A stretch of 64,000 nt of DNA from Nannocystis sp. (GTDB taxonomy: Bacteria; Myxococcota_A; Polyangia; Nannocystales; Nannocystaceae), in NCBI RefSeq assembly GCF_016714285.1, contig NZ_JADJNN010000012.1, positions 62,001 to 126,000 on the forward strand, written 5' to 3'. The position numbers and the translations under genes are program-made. Position 1 is the stretch's first letter. Each line of letters begins with the position of its first letter. Shown here one piece after another: positions 33,776-42,930 of this stretch. Below the pieces are notes generated by a model, which was given only the letters and a program-made list of their open reading frames with translations, was not told the origin of the DNA and did not search any database.

Positions 33776-35429
33776 AATGCAGGGCCTCCGCGGGGGTATG
33801 GTCGACCGGGACGGCGCGCTGGAGCGGGGTCGCGTCGTTTCCGATCGAGGTGGCATTGTGGCGTGACGGGGCGGTGGCGGCGAGCATCTCGGCCTTCAGG
33901 ACGCGCCACTGGTCGGTGATCTCGCGCTCGAAGGCCCGCAGCGACGGGGCCAGCTCGCGCACGAAGCTGGCGTCGTGGTCGCGGCTGGCCCGACGCACGT
34001 GGCCGAGGATCGCGCGCAAGCCGGTCACCGTGTCGGCGCCGACCAGGCGGTGCAGGGCCTTCATGCGGGCGAGCCACGCGGGCCGGAACACGTCGGCGTG
34101 GAACAGGCGGCAGGTCTCCAGCTCGAGGCGCCAGCCGCCGATATTGTTGTGCAGCGCGCCCGGTCCGAAGTTGCGCGGGGTGAAGGCGTCGATCGCCATC
34201 TCGAACACACGCTGCACCTCGGGGGTGCGCAGGCGGTAGTCGTAATGCAGGTAGTCGCCGGTGGTCCGGCGCTCGCCGAGCATGCGATTGAGCAATGGGG
34301 TGCCGGCGTAGAGCTCGGTGCGGCAGAAGTTGAACGGGAAGTCCGACGCGGCGGCCATGAAGTCGAGGTTTTGCTCGAGCGAGGGCATGGTGGTGTCGGG
34401 GTCGAAGATCAGCATGTTGAAGCAGCCGAACATGTCGAGCTCGCGCAGGACCTCGATCGCGGCGTGGTTCTGGCGCGAGGCGAGGCGACGCTGCAGGGTC
34501 ACCAGGCCCTGGTCGGCGTCGGTCTCGATGCCGACGTAGGAGCGCAGCGCGTGCAGGCGGTCGCGCATGACCCGGAACACCTCGAGGTCGGCGTCGTTGG
34601 GCCGGGCCTTGACGACGATGCCGAAGCTGCCGATCGCGCGCGCCTCGAGGGCGTCGGCCAGGGCGTGGAAGCGCTCGAGGTTCTTCTTCTTGCTGGGGAC
34701 GAAGAAGTTGTCGTCGTGGAAGATGAAGATCTCGACGCCGCGGTCGCGCTTGAGGGCGACCATCTCGTCGGCGACATCCTCGGGTGGTCGCACGCGGTAG
34801 CGCTTGCCCGGCAGGGTCTGCTCGTGCCACGAGGCGATGCAGCAGAACGAGCAATCCGCGTAGCAGCCGCGGCTGCTGACGAGGGGGGCGAGCGCGTGGC
34901 CGAAGCACTGCTTGGGCGGGCCGGCGCGGTCGGGGTGGCGCAGGGTCTCGAGCGCGGGCGGGTGGCGCAGCGGACCGGCTACCACCATCCCGTCGGGGTC
35001 GCGGGTCGAGACGCCGGCGATGCCCGTCAGCGGCGCGCCGCCGGCGACCGCGGCGATGAGCTCGACGATCGTCTCCTCGCTCTCGTGGCGGCAGACGCTG
35101 TCGATCTCCGGGAAGTCGCGCAGGAGGTCGGGCGCGGCGAAGGTCGCGAAGTGGCCTCCGATCGTGATGTGGCCGCGGTAGCCGGCCTCGCGCAAGCCCA
35201 TCGCCACGGCGAGCAGCTCGACGGCTCGCCACTGGAAGGCCACCGAGATGCCGACCATGATCGGGGGCTCAGGGGCCTCCGTGATCGTGCGCAGCACGGT
35301 CGGGAGATCACGGGGTTGGTTGAATGCGACGATCTCGACGCGCCAGCCGACCGTGCGCAGGGCGGCCGCGAGGTAGCGCAGCGAGAGGTTCTCCTCGAGC
35401 TCGGGTCCGACGAGGGCTATCCACGACAT
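33768..35429 (-). CDS. B12-binding domain radical SAM protein
   Basis: 553 residues. The first 150 form a Rossmann-like B12-binding domain (SWIALVGPELEENLSLRYLAAAL; GGHFATFAAPDLL), without an obvious DxHxxG motif. The radical SAM core starts at RGCYADCSFC, giving the CxxxCxxC cluster; a further cysteine follows directly. Further on, FIFHDDNFFVPSKKKN, IETDADQG and NMLIFDPDTTMPSLEQ are typical of the BchE/methyltransferase-like branch. Start ATG 35429 has GGAGG 7 nt upstream. Reading frame upstream stays open but lacks the domain, so I reject longer starts. The downstream gene overlaps by 8 bp. Chemistry is likely methylation or ring formation; substrate unknown. Confidence 0.88.
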   Translation of the reverse strand: MSWIALVGPELEENLSLRYLAAALRTVGWRVEIVAFNQPRDLPTVLRTITEAPEPPIMVGISVAFQWRAVELLAVAMGLREAGYRGHITIGGHFATFAAPDLLRDFPEIDSVCRHESEETIVELIAAVAGGAPLTGIAGVSTRDPDGMVVAGPLRHPPALETLRHPDRAGPPKQCFGHALAPLVSSRGCYADCSFCCIASWHEQTLPGKRYRVRPPEDVADEMVALKRDRGVEIFIFHDDNFFVPSKKKNLERFHALADALEARAIGSFGIVVKARPNDADLEVFRVMRDRLHALRSYVGIETDADQGLVTLQRRLASRQNHAAIEVLRELDMFGCFNMLIFDPDTTMPSLEQNLDFMAAASDFPFNFCRTELYAGTPLLNRMLGERRTTGDYLHYDYRLRTPEVQRVFEMAIDAFTPRNFGPGALHNNIGGWRLELETCRLFHADVFRPAWLARMKALHRLVGADTVTGLRAILGHVRRASRDHDASFVRELAPSLRAFEREITDQWRVLKAEMLAATAPSRHNATSIGNDATPLQRAVPVDHTPAEALHYV

Positions 35430-35669
35430 CGCTTCACCTCCAAGTTCGAGGACGATACGATCGCACGGTATCACGACGGAGCGAGGGGCAAGTGCCTGGA
35501 GCGGGCGCAATCGCTGCGCCGGGACGGGGGCCGCGGGCCTCAGCAATATCTGCGGCGTACCCGTCATGAAGCCCGCGCGCGAGGCTGCGCGTCGGCGGTA
35601 GAGATATGTCTCAAAGGACAGGTGGCTGGCGTCGTCGGAGCGTTCGTTGCCAGGATCGGCGGGCACGTC

Positions 35670-35675
35670 TAGCAT
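35670..35675 (+). promoter_or_regulatory. Putative -10 element TAGCAT
   Basis: TAGCAT ends 9 nt before the ATG at 35685, with no Shine-Dalgarno. Confidence 0.35.
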
Positions 35676-35684
35676 TGCCCGCTG

Positions 35685-36317
35685 ATGACGACGAATCGCT
35701 CGACGCCCGCGTCCCCGGGGGACACCGGTGCGTATCCGTTGCCGAGCGCCGAGGAGCAGGCCGAGACGCCCCTCGCGGCGTACGTGCCGATCGTGCCCGA
35801 TCCGTCGCTCGACTCGTTGTTGCCGTGTCCGCCGGGGACGCAGCAGTGCGTCGGCGATCACGTGATCGAGTGTCGGATCGCCGGCAAGGTCGGCGAGTCG
35901 CTGTCGCGGCGCCACGGGCCGGCCGTGTGGTTCCATCCGAACGGCGAGGTGGCGCGCAGCGGCAGCTACGAGCACCACGAGTGGAGCGGTCGCTGGTGGA
36001 GCTTCGACGAGCAGGGGCGCGTCGAGGCGAGCACCGCGTACGTCGCGGGCAAGGAGGAGGGGCTCGAGGTGAAGTTCTATCCGAACGGCAGGCGCCGCTT
36101 CGAGAGCTTCTACCGGGCCGGCAAGCTCGACGGTCCGAGCAAGGCGTGGACGGAGGACGGCGAGCTGATGGGCATCACGGTCTACAAGGACGGCAGGACT
36201 GTGAGCAGCAAGGTGTTTCGCTACACGCTGAAGGAGGCGAGCCCGCAGGAGCTCGCGGCGGCGCACGCGGAGCTGCGGCGTTTGCTCGCGGAGCAGCAGC
36301 GCTTGCTGGGAAAGTGA
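35685..36317 (+). CDS. MORN/YwqK-type repeat protein
   Basis: 210 residues. The middle part holds four repeats of the MORN-variant type found in YwqK-family proteins: GPAVWFHPNGEVARSGSY, GRWWSFDEQGRVEASTAY, GLEVKFYPNGRRRFESFY and GPSKAWTEDGELMGITVY. The first 50 residues are proline-rich and contain the CPPGTQQC motif, and the C-terminus is a helical charged tail. YwqK is often labelled a toxin-antitoxin component, but no toxin gene is adjacent here, so I regard it simply as a repeat protein. Divergent from the radical SAM gene and co-directional with the next small membrane gene (8-bp gap). Confidence 0.75.
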   Translation: MTTNRSTPASPGDTGAYPLPSAEEQAETPLAAYVPIVPDPSLDSLLPCPPGTQQCVGDHVIECRIAGKVGESLSRRHGPAVWFHPNGEVARSGSYEHHEWSGRWWSFDEQGRVEASTAYVAGKEEGLEVKFYPNGRRRFESFYRAGKLDGPSKAWTEDGELMGITVYKDGRTVSSKVFRYTLKEASPQELAAAHAELRRLLAEQQRLLGK

Positions 36318-36325
36318 GGGGCGGG

Positions 36326-36628
36326 ATGTTCGCGGGATTGCAGGCGCTGTTGGTGCATTGTGGGCTGGCGATGGCGCTGATGTTCGCGGCTGCGGTGGTC
36401 GGGGTCGGCGTGACCGGGCCGTCGGTGTCGGCCGCCGAGCGGACCGTGCTGGTGCTCGCGGCCCTCGACCTCGTGATCGCGGTGACGACGATCGTGCGCT
36501 TCGTGGCCGCGAGCGCGGCGTTCTCGGCCGGGTTCGGGCGGGTGCTCTGGGTGATCGTGTGCGTGGGCTTGATCGCGGTCGGCACGGCGGCCATGTTCTT
36601 CGTCTCGGTGGTCGCGCTCGATCGCTGA
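36326..36628 (+). CDS. Small three-helix membrane protein
   Basis: 100 residues from the ATG at 36326. Three hydrophobic segments are visible at about 5-30, 40-62 and 70-96, with only short polar turns between them. No family recognised. The start lies 8 bp after the YwqK-type gene, so the two are probably co-transcribed. A longer in-frame reading exists upstream but overlaps the YwqK gene and is not membrane-like. Confidence 0.6.
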   Translation: MFAGLQALLVHCGLAMALMFAAAVVGVGVTGPSVSAAERTVLVLAALDLVIAVTTIVRFVAASAAFSAGFGRVLWVIVCVGLIAVGTAAMFFVSVVALDR

Positions 36629-36750
36629 GCTTGCCCGGAGGGCTGACGGCCTTGGTGCTGGGGTACGCGGTGGAGCGCGGTCCGAACCCGAGCGCGGCCT
36701 GTTCGGCCCCATATTCTGCTCGGGCGATTCTCGGTTGCGCCGGCAAGTAG

Positions 36751-36756
36751 TATTCT
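36751..36756 (+). promoter_or_regulatory. Putative -10 element TATTCT, leaderless start
   Basis: TATTCT ends 6 nt before the GTG at 36763, which is followed directly by ATG at 36766. Confidence 0.4.
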
Positions 36757-36762
36757 GCGGCT

Positions 36763-37347
36763 GTGATGGGTTTGCCGCGTCGCTGCATCCACAGCATCGT
36801 GGGCATGAGTGCCGCGGTGGCGCCGTGCTCGATCGAGGCGAGGCGCGCCGGCCGACCCCGCCGGTCGAGACCTGGGCCTGGAACATCCCGACCGACAGAT
36901 CGACCCGTCGGCCGACGGCTGCCAGGTCGACGCGGGCACCGCCGACTCCGGCGGCCCGCCAGCGAAGCGGGCCGGATGACGCTGCCCAGCGGGAGTTCGA
37001 GCCCGCAGAGCCGGAGCAGGTGTCGCCCAAGGGCGTGGGTCTGCTGATCGGTGGCGGTGTCACGTCATTCTGTGGCGCGCTGGCGCTGTTCGGTGGGCTC
37101 GCAATCCGGGCGCAATACGAACCCGAGCCGCCGAAGCCCACCCCACTGCGGCGAACCTTGTGCTGGCTTTAGTTTTCCCGAGCCACAGGGGACGGTCCTG
37201 CTCGCGGTCGGCACGCTGGCGCTGATCGTGGGGCCGGCGCTGCTCGGCGTGGGCGGGTACCTGTACCGCTCCAGCAAGAAACTGAGGCCGAGGGTGCAGC
37301 GTTCGCTGCACGGGACGTGGACAGCGGGCCTCATGCTCGAGTTCTGA
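36763..37347 (+). pseudogene. Two-helix membrane protein with broken frame
   Basis: Coding signs are spread over two frames. From about 36830 a soluble, acidic stretch (ETWAWNIPTD, EFEPAEPEQVSPKG) leads into a membrane helix (GVGLLIGGGVTSFCGALALFGGLAI) and then stops near 37172. A second frame starts again at about 37140 with TVLLAVGTLALIVGPALLGVGGYLYRSSKK, a second helix with a basic tail, ending at 37347. One base seems to be inserted near 37140. The GTG at 36763 has a good -10 but lies in a third reading, so a second break near 36830 is likely. Function unknown. Confidence 0.45.
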
Positions 37348-37523
37348 TTCGTCTCTGCCATCCGTCCCGGGGCGCGGATGACCCCACACTTCGGCAATTC
37401 GCAGGTCACTCAAATCTCCGCCCCAGCCCCTCCGGCGGGCCTCGGCGCCGCAAGAGTGACCTCCCCGGCCATCGCTACACGCGCGCTTGCGTTAGCGGCG
37501 GGCTCGTGCTTTGTGGCGGGCAC

Positions 37524-38468
37524 ATGAAGGGCGTCGAGATCGTCGAGGGGCAGGCTTATTTCTCCGGCAGCACGGCGGAGCTGCAGCGGGCGCTGGCGGC
37601 GGGGGAGCTCGACGCGTGCGGCTCGCTGGTGGTCGAGGGCAAGCTGAACGCGCTGCCGCCGGAGATCGGGCGGCTGACGCGGCTGCGCGAGCTGGTGCTC
37701 GACACCGACACGCTGCAGGCGATCGACCCGGCGATCTTCGCGTGCGCGGGGCTCGTGAAGCTGGTCGTGCATTCGAATCAGATCAAGGAGCTGCCGGCGG
37801 GCGGCTGGGGTCGGCTGGCGCGGCTGGAGCAGCTCGAGTTCGCGGGCGCCAAGGCGCTGCGCGGGCTGCCGGAGGACCTCGGGGCGGCGGCCCTGCTCGG
37901 CGGGGCCTTCGACCTGCTGCCGCAGACCAAGCTCGCCGCGCTGCCGCGGTCGTTCGGGCGGCTGTCGCGGGTGACGCTGCTGCGCCTGCCGCCGGGGGTG
38001 TCGGCGCCGGATCCGATCGCGGGGATGACGGGGCTGCGCGAGCTGCGGGTGCGCGGGGTGGCGGCGCTGCCGGAGGACATCGGGGCGCTGCAGGAGCTGC
38101 GCTTCGTCGACGCGTGCGAGTGCCCGATCACGCGGCTGCCGGCGTCGATCGGGGGGGCGAGCGCGCTGCGATCGCTGAGCCTCGGACGCACGCTGGTGAC
38201 GACGCTGCCGGACAGCGTGTGCGAGCTGCTGGCGCTGCGAGATCTGGATCTGCAGCAGACGCCGCTGACGGAGCTGCCGGAGGCGATCGGGCGGGTGCCG
38301 CTGACGCGGCTGCGCTTGCAGCAGACGGCGATCGTGCGCCTGCCGGAGAGCCTGGCGACGCCGGCGGGCGACCTGCGGATCTACCTGCCGCGAGATCAGC
38401 GGGCGGCGATCGAGGCGAGCTCGGCGGGGGTGCTGGCGGCGCTCGGCGAGCGGGTGGTGTTCGAGTAA
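37524..38468 (+). CDS. Leucine-rich repeat protein
   Basis: 314 residues. From residue 45 onward about ten LRR units are visible: LNALPPEIGRLTRLRELVLD, LQAIDPAIFACAGLVKLVVHS, LRGLPEDLG, VAALPEDIGALQELRFVDAC, ITRLPASIGGASALRSLSLG, VTTLPDSVCELLALRDLDLQ, LTELPEAIG. The pattern LxxLPxxIGxLxxL is that of the bacterial LRR (SDS22/small LRR) class, a protein-binding solenoid. There is no signal peptide, so it is cytoplasmic. ATG 37524 chosen because reading upstream is not LRR-like. It ends 1 bp before the opposing kinase gene. Confidence 0.85.
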   Translation: MKGVEIVEGQAYFSGSTAELQRALAAGELDACGSLVVEGKLNALPPEIGRLTRLRELVLDTDTLQAIDPAIFACAGLVKLVVHSNQIKELPAGGWGRLARLEQLEFAGAKALRGLPEDLGAAALLGGAFDLLPQTKLAALPRSFGRLSRVTLLRLPPGVSAPDPIAGMTGLRELRVRGVAALPEDIGALQELRFVDACECPITRLPASIGGASALRSLSLGRTLVTTLPDSVCELLALRDLDLQQTPLTELPEAIGRVPLTRLRLQQTAIVRLPESLATPAGDLRIYLPRDQRAAIEASSAGVLAALGERVVFE

Positions 38469-38469
38469 T

Positions 38470-41400
38470 TCAGCGGGAATTGGCGGCGAGCCAGGCGTCG
38501 ACCTCGGCGAGGGCGAGCTTCTGATCGCTGGCGCGCCAGCCGTCGCGGGCGTGCGTGGCGGCGGCGATCGCCCGGGCTCGATCGCCGTTGCTTGCTAGCA
38601 GGGCGCGGGCGAGCTCGAAGTGGGCCTCGAGCTCGCCGTGTTGATCGCCGGGCTGGGCGGCGAAGATGGTGAGCGCGCGCTCGAGGCGGGGCAAGGCGTC
38701 GTGCGGGTGGTGCTCGGCGAGGTCGACGCGGGCGAGGTCCTTGAGGGTGAGGGCGAGGTCGGGGTGATCGGGGCCGAGGGCTTGCTCCTTGATCTTGCGG
38801 GCGCGCTCGAGGAGGGCGCGTGCGGGGCCGGTGGCGCCGCGGTGGAGCTCGAGGTTGGCGAGGTTGGCGAGGCTGTCGGCGACCAGGCGGTGGTCGGGGC
38901 CGAGGGCCTTCTCGCGGATCGCCAGGGCGCGCTCGTTGAGGCGGCGGGCCTGGGCGGGGTCGGTGATGGCGAGGAGCGTGGCGAGGTTGTTGAGCGCGTC
39001 GGCGAGGTCGGGGTGATCGGGGCCGAGGGCGGCCGCGAAGATCGGGATGGCGCGCTCGTAGCGGGCGCGGGCGGCCGCGTCGTCGCCGAGGGCGCGGTCG
39101 ATCACGGCGAGGTTGACGAGGCTGTCGCCGACGGCGGGGTGGTCGGCGGCGAGGGCCTGCTCGCGGATCGCCAGGGCGCGCTCGTGCAGGGCTCGCGCGT
39201 CGGTGAAGGCGCCGGTGTGGTAGTGCACGAGGGCGAGGTTGTTGATGGTGTTGGCGACGGCGGGGTGGTTGGCGCCGAGGGTCTGCTGTTTGATCGCCAG
39301 GGCCCGCTCGTGCAGGGTCCGGGCGGTCGCGTAGTCGCCGAGGGCGACGTGCACGCTGGCGAGGTTGCCGAGGCTCTGGGCGAGGTCGGGGTGTTCGGGG
39401 CCGAGCGCCTCGGTGCGGATCTCGAGGGCTCGCTCGAGCACGGTGCGGGCCTCGGCGTTGTCGCCGGTGGCGAGGAGGAGGGCGCCGAGGTTGTTGAGGC
39501 CGAGGGCGACGGCGAGGTGCGCGGGGCCGAGGGCGCGCTCGCGGAGCGCGAGGCTCTCGCGGTAGAGGCCGTCGGCCTCGGCGTAGTCGCCGGCGAGGTC
39601 GAGGGCGGTGCCGAGGTGCTCGAGGCGGGCCGCGGCGACCAGGCCGACGGGGTCGCCCGCGTGGGCCGCGGCGACCTCGGCGTGGCGGAACCAGGCGCGG
39701 GCCTCGGGCGGGCGGGCGAGGTTGTAGCCGACGACGTGGATGAGCTCGCTGGCGGCGTCGCTGGCGACGGTCCAGGCGCCCTCGCGGGCGGCGAGGAAGT
39801 AGGCGCCGGCGAGTGTGGTCTCGGCGGCGGCGTAGGCTCCGCTGGCGGCGAGGGCGTGGCCCTCGACGTTGCGCGCGGCGGCGAGGAGGGGCGGCCAGGC
39901 GAGGGTCTCGGCGCGGGTGCGGGCGGCGACGGCCGCGGCGACGGCGTCGCTGTACTTGCCGGTGGCGGCGAGCGAGGTGGCGAGGGCGAGGGCCTCGCGG
40001 GTGGCGGCGATCTCGTCGCGGCGCTGGGTCGGCGGTGATGGTTGGCGCAGCAACCAATTCGGGTCGGTGCAGCGGTCGTCGACGGGCACGGCGGCGGCGG
40101 TCGGGACGGCGCGGTGGACCGCGGTGGCGTCGACGACGGCGAGCTGGCGCAGCTGGGCGACGAGGCTGCTGCGGCGGTCGTCGAGGCACCACAGGGCGCG
40201 GCCCTGGGTCGCGGGGTCCCAGTCGCGGGCGAGCTCGGCGTGGCCGCAGACCTGGATGCGGGCGGTCTTCCAGGCGCTGGCGTGGCGGTCGAACCACGGC
40301 AGCAGCTTGTCCACGGTGATCGCGGCCTGGGCGACGCCGGAGGCGAGGAAGGCGGCGCGCAGGCGTTCGCGGGCGGCGTCGTTCCAGACCTCGTCGATCG
40401 CGGCGCCGGTCTGCTCGCAGGCGGCGACGCGCTGGGCGTGATCGATGCGGCGGGCGGCGAGGACGGCGAGGGCCGCGAGCGTGACGACGGCGAGGCCGAG
40501 GGCGACCAGCTTGAGGCGGGCCCGGCTGCGGCCGCGATCGAGGGCGGTGAGCAGGGCGGCGAGGTCGGGCCAGCGCTGCGCCGGGGCTGTTGCGAGGCCG
40601 CGGACGAGCACGCGGTGCAGCCAGCGGGGCACGCCGCGGCCGCGCGGTGGGGGCCGGCGATGGCCCGCGAGGACCTCGGCGCGGAGCTTGAGCAAGGTCG
40701 CGCCGACGAAGGGGCGCTCGCCGTACAGGAGCTCCCAGGCCATGACGCACCAGCCGAATTGATCGGCGGCGGCCTCGGCCTCGCGGCCCTCCCACTGCTC
40801 GGGGGCCATGTACGCGGGGGTGCCTTGCACGGCGCCGACGCGGGTGAGCCTCGCGCTGAGGACGGCGAGGTCGGAGCGGGAGGCGGAGTCGGTGCCGGGT
40901 TCGAGGTCGGGGACGGTGGGGAGGGCGGCGGTGGCGAGGCGGCCGTGGGCGAGGCCGAAGTCCATGACGCGGACGCGGTCGTCGTGATCGACCATGACGT
41001 TGTCGGGCTTGAGGTCGCGGTGGACCAGCCCGGCCGCGTGGGCCGCCTCGACCCCGCGCGGGCGGCGTCACGCAGGGCGCGCAGGAGCTCGGGCCAGCGG
41101 CGCGGGCGTTCGCGGGCCCAGGCGTCGAGGGTCTGGCCGGCGACGAACTCCATGGCGATCCACACGCGGCCGGCGTGGGTGCCGACGTCGTGGACGGTGA
41201 CGACGTTGGGGTGGGCGAGCTTGGCGAGGGCCTGGGCCTCGCGCAGGAGGCGGAGCTCGCCGGCGCCGTCCGGGCGCGGACGCAGCAGCTTGAGCGCGAC
41301 CTTGCGGTCGAGGTCGGGGTCGAAGGCGGCGTGGACGACCCCCATCGCGCCGGCGCCGAGGCGGTCGAGGATGACGTAGCGGCCGATCACCGTGCCGCGC

Positions 41401-41480
41401 TGGAGCTCGTCGCTGGCGAGGGCGAGGGGATCGCCGGCGTCGGGTGCCCCGGCGGCGGTGTCGTCCAGCGCGAGGGTCAT
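38470..41480 (-). pseudogene. Ser/Thr kinase with TPR domain, frame broken near 41052
   Basis: A kinase-TPR protein like the one at 4.2-7.4 kb. The N-terminal lobe reads from the ATG at 41480: RYVILDRLGAGAMGVVHAAFD, VALKLLRP, LAHPNVVTVHDVG. After LLRALRDAARA the frame shifts; the rest continues one base out as GVEAAHAAGLVHRDLKPDN, MDFGLAHG, GTPAYMAPEQW, a TM helix (LVALGLAVVTLAALAVLAA) and many TPR units of kinesin-light-chain type (for example AEARTVLERALEIRTEALG, repeated at 42 residues). One base in the C-run at 41052-41055 restores a protein of about 1003 residues. Because the site is a homopolymer, assembly error is likely. Confidence 0.85.
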
Positions 41481-41688
41481 GCCAGGTCGGGACGCTAACA
41501 CGGGCCGTCGTGGGGCGGGTAGGTGCACCGGGGCGGTGCGCGGACCGGACGGCTGCGCTGGCGGATCTGTTGGCGCGTGGGGTCGCGTAGGATGCTCGGG
41601 TGAGCGGTCGCTGCAACAATGCGTTGCGCCGCGACGCGCTTTCGCCGGGGCCCGGGCGGCCCCATCCTCGTCCTGCCAAGGAGCCACC

Positions 41689-42858
41689 GTGACCGCCGAC
41701 GACCACGCCGAACGACTCACCCGCCGCGAGCTCATCACCGGGCTCGCGGGCGCCGCCCTGGCCGGGGTATCCGGCTGCGACGGGAGCACTCCTGGCATTC
41801 CCGATCCGAACGATCGAAAGAGCGAGGTATCTGTGCAACAGCAAGACCCTGTATTGAGCGCGCGCCCGCTGGGTTTCCAGTGGGAGACCATCGACCCATT
41901 TCTGTTTTGTGTGCACCACGACGACGCCTATCCGGCCGGCAATGAGCAGCTCGGCCCGGCGAGCTCGCTGGCGGGCCGCGACATCGGCCAGGACTTCGCG
42001 GGCGTCGACGGCTGGCGCATGTACCACGGCGACGTGGTGCCGGGCTTCCCGCAGCACCCGCACCGCGGCTTCGAGACGGTGACGGTGGTGCGTCGCGGGC
42101 TCATCGATCACAGCGACTCGCTGGGCGCGACGGCCCGGTTCGGCCGCGGCGACACGCAGTGGCTGACGGCCGGCGCGGGCATCGTGCATTCGGAGATGTT
42201 CCCGCTGGTCGAGCGCGACGCGGGCAATCCGCTCGAGCTGTTTCAGATCTGGCTCAATCTGCCGCGCGCGAGCAAGTTCGCGGCGCCGTACTTCTCGATG
42301 CTGTGGCGCGAGACGACGCCGGTCCGCGTGGAGAAGGACGCGCAGGGGCGCAGCACCGAGATCACGGTGATCGCGGGCGACCTCGCGGACACGCGGGCCC
42401 CGGCGCCGCCGCCGGACTCGTGGGCGGCGCGGGGCGACAGCGACGTGGCGATCTGGTCGATCACGATGGCGCCGGGGGCCCGCTGGACCCTGCCGGCGGC
42501 GCTCGCGGGGACCAACCGCACGCTGTACTTCTATCGCGGGGCGGGGCTCACGGTCGCCGGGCGCAAGGCGGCGGCGCGCACGGGGCTGCGGCTGCGGCCG
42601 GAGGCGGCGGTGGAGCTGGTCAATGGTGATTCGCCCGGCGAGCTGTTGCTGCTGCAGGGCCGGCCCATTGGCGAGCCGGTCGTGCAATACGGGCCGTTCG
42701 TGATGAATACGCGGGACGAGATCGCCCAGGCTTTCGCGGACTATCGTCGCACGGGCTTCGGCGGCTGGCCGTGGAGCAGCGACGGGCCGGCGCACGCGCG
42801 CGGGGAGGGGCGCTTCGCGATCCACGCGGACGGGCGCCGCGAGACGCGGGTGGGGTGA
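41689..42858 (+). CDS. Pirin family protein with Tat lipoprotein signal
   Basis: 389 residues from GTG 41689, which has AAGGAG about 5 nt upstream; earlier starts lack a ribosome site. A TRRELITGLAGAALAGVSGC signal follows (twin-arginine plus lipobox). The mature part is a two-cupin pirin: metal-site histidines in PQHPHRGFETVTVVRRG and in WLTAGAGIVHSEMFP, then the C-terminal cupin (GRPIGEPVVQYGPFVMNT). Pirins are normally cytoplasmic Fe/Ni proteins, some with quercetinase activity. Export after folding, with metal in place, would explain the Tat signal. Substrate unknown. Confidence 0.88.
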   Translation: MTADDHAERLTRRELITGLAGAALAGVSGCDGSTPGIPDPNDRKSEVSVQQQDPVLSARPLGFQWETIDPFLFCVHHDDAYPAGNEQLGPASSLAGRDIGQDFAGVDGWRMYHGDVVPGFPQHPHRGFETVTVVRRGLIDHSDSLGATARFGRGDTQWLTAGAGIVHSEMFPLVERDAGNPLELFQIWLNLPRASKFAAPYFSMLWRETTPVRVEKDAQGRSTEITVIAGDLADTRAPAPPPDSWAARGDSDVAIWSITMAPGARWTLPAALAGTNRTLYFYRGAGLTVAGRKAAARTGLRLRPEAAVELVNGDSPGELLLLQGRPIGEPVVQYGPFVMNTRDEIAQAFADYRRTGFGGWPWSSDGPAHARGEGRFAIHADGRRETRVG

Positions 42859-42862
42859 GCGG

Positions 42863-42893
42863 CGGGTGGTGACAGTGACAGGGTCACCGCCCG
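42863..42893. terminator. Hairpin between pirin and DUF4157-type genes
   Basis: CGGGTGGTGAC (42863-42873), a 9-nt loop, then GTCACCGCCCG (42883-42893), pairing throughout with one G-T wobble. It separates two convergent genes and may serve both. Confidence 0.55.
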
Positions 42894-42930
42894 GCGCCTA
42901 TGCGGCGAGCGCGGATCGCTGCACGCGGGT

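Noticed and set aside
35685..36317. Toxin-antitoxin operon (YwqK antitoxin)
   Set aside because: The label rests on database naming. The neighbouring gene is a three-helix membrane protein and no toxin fold was recognised.
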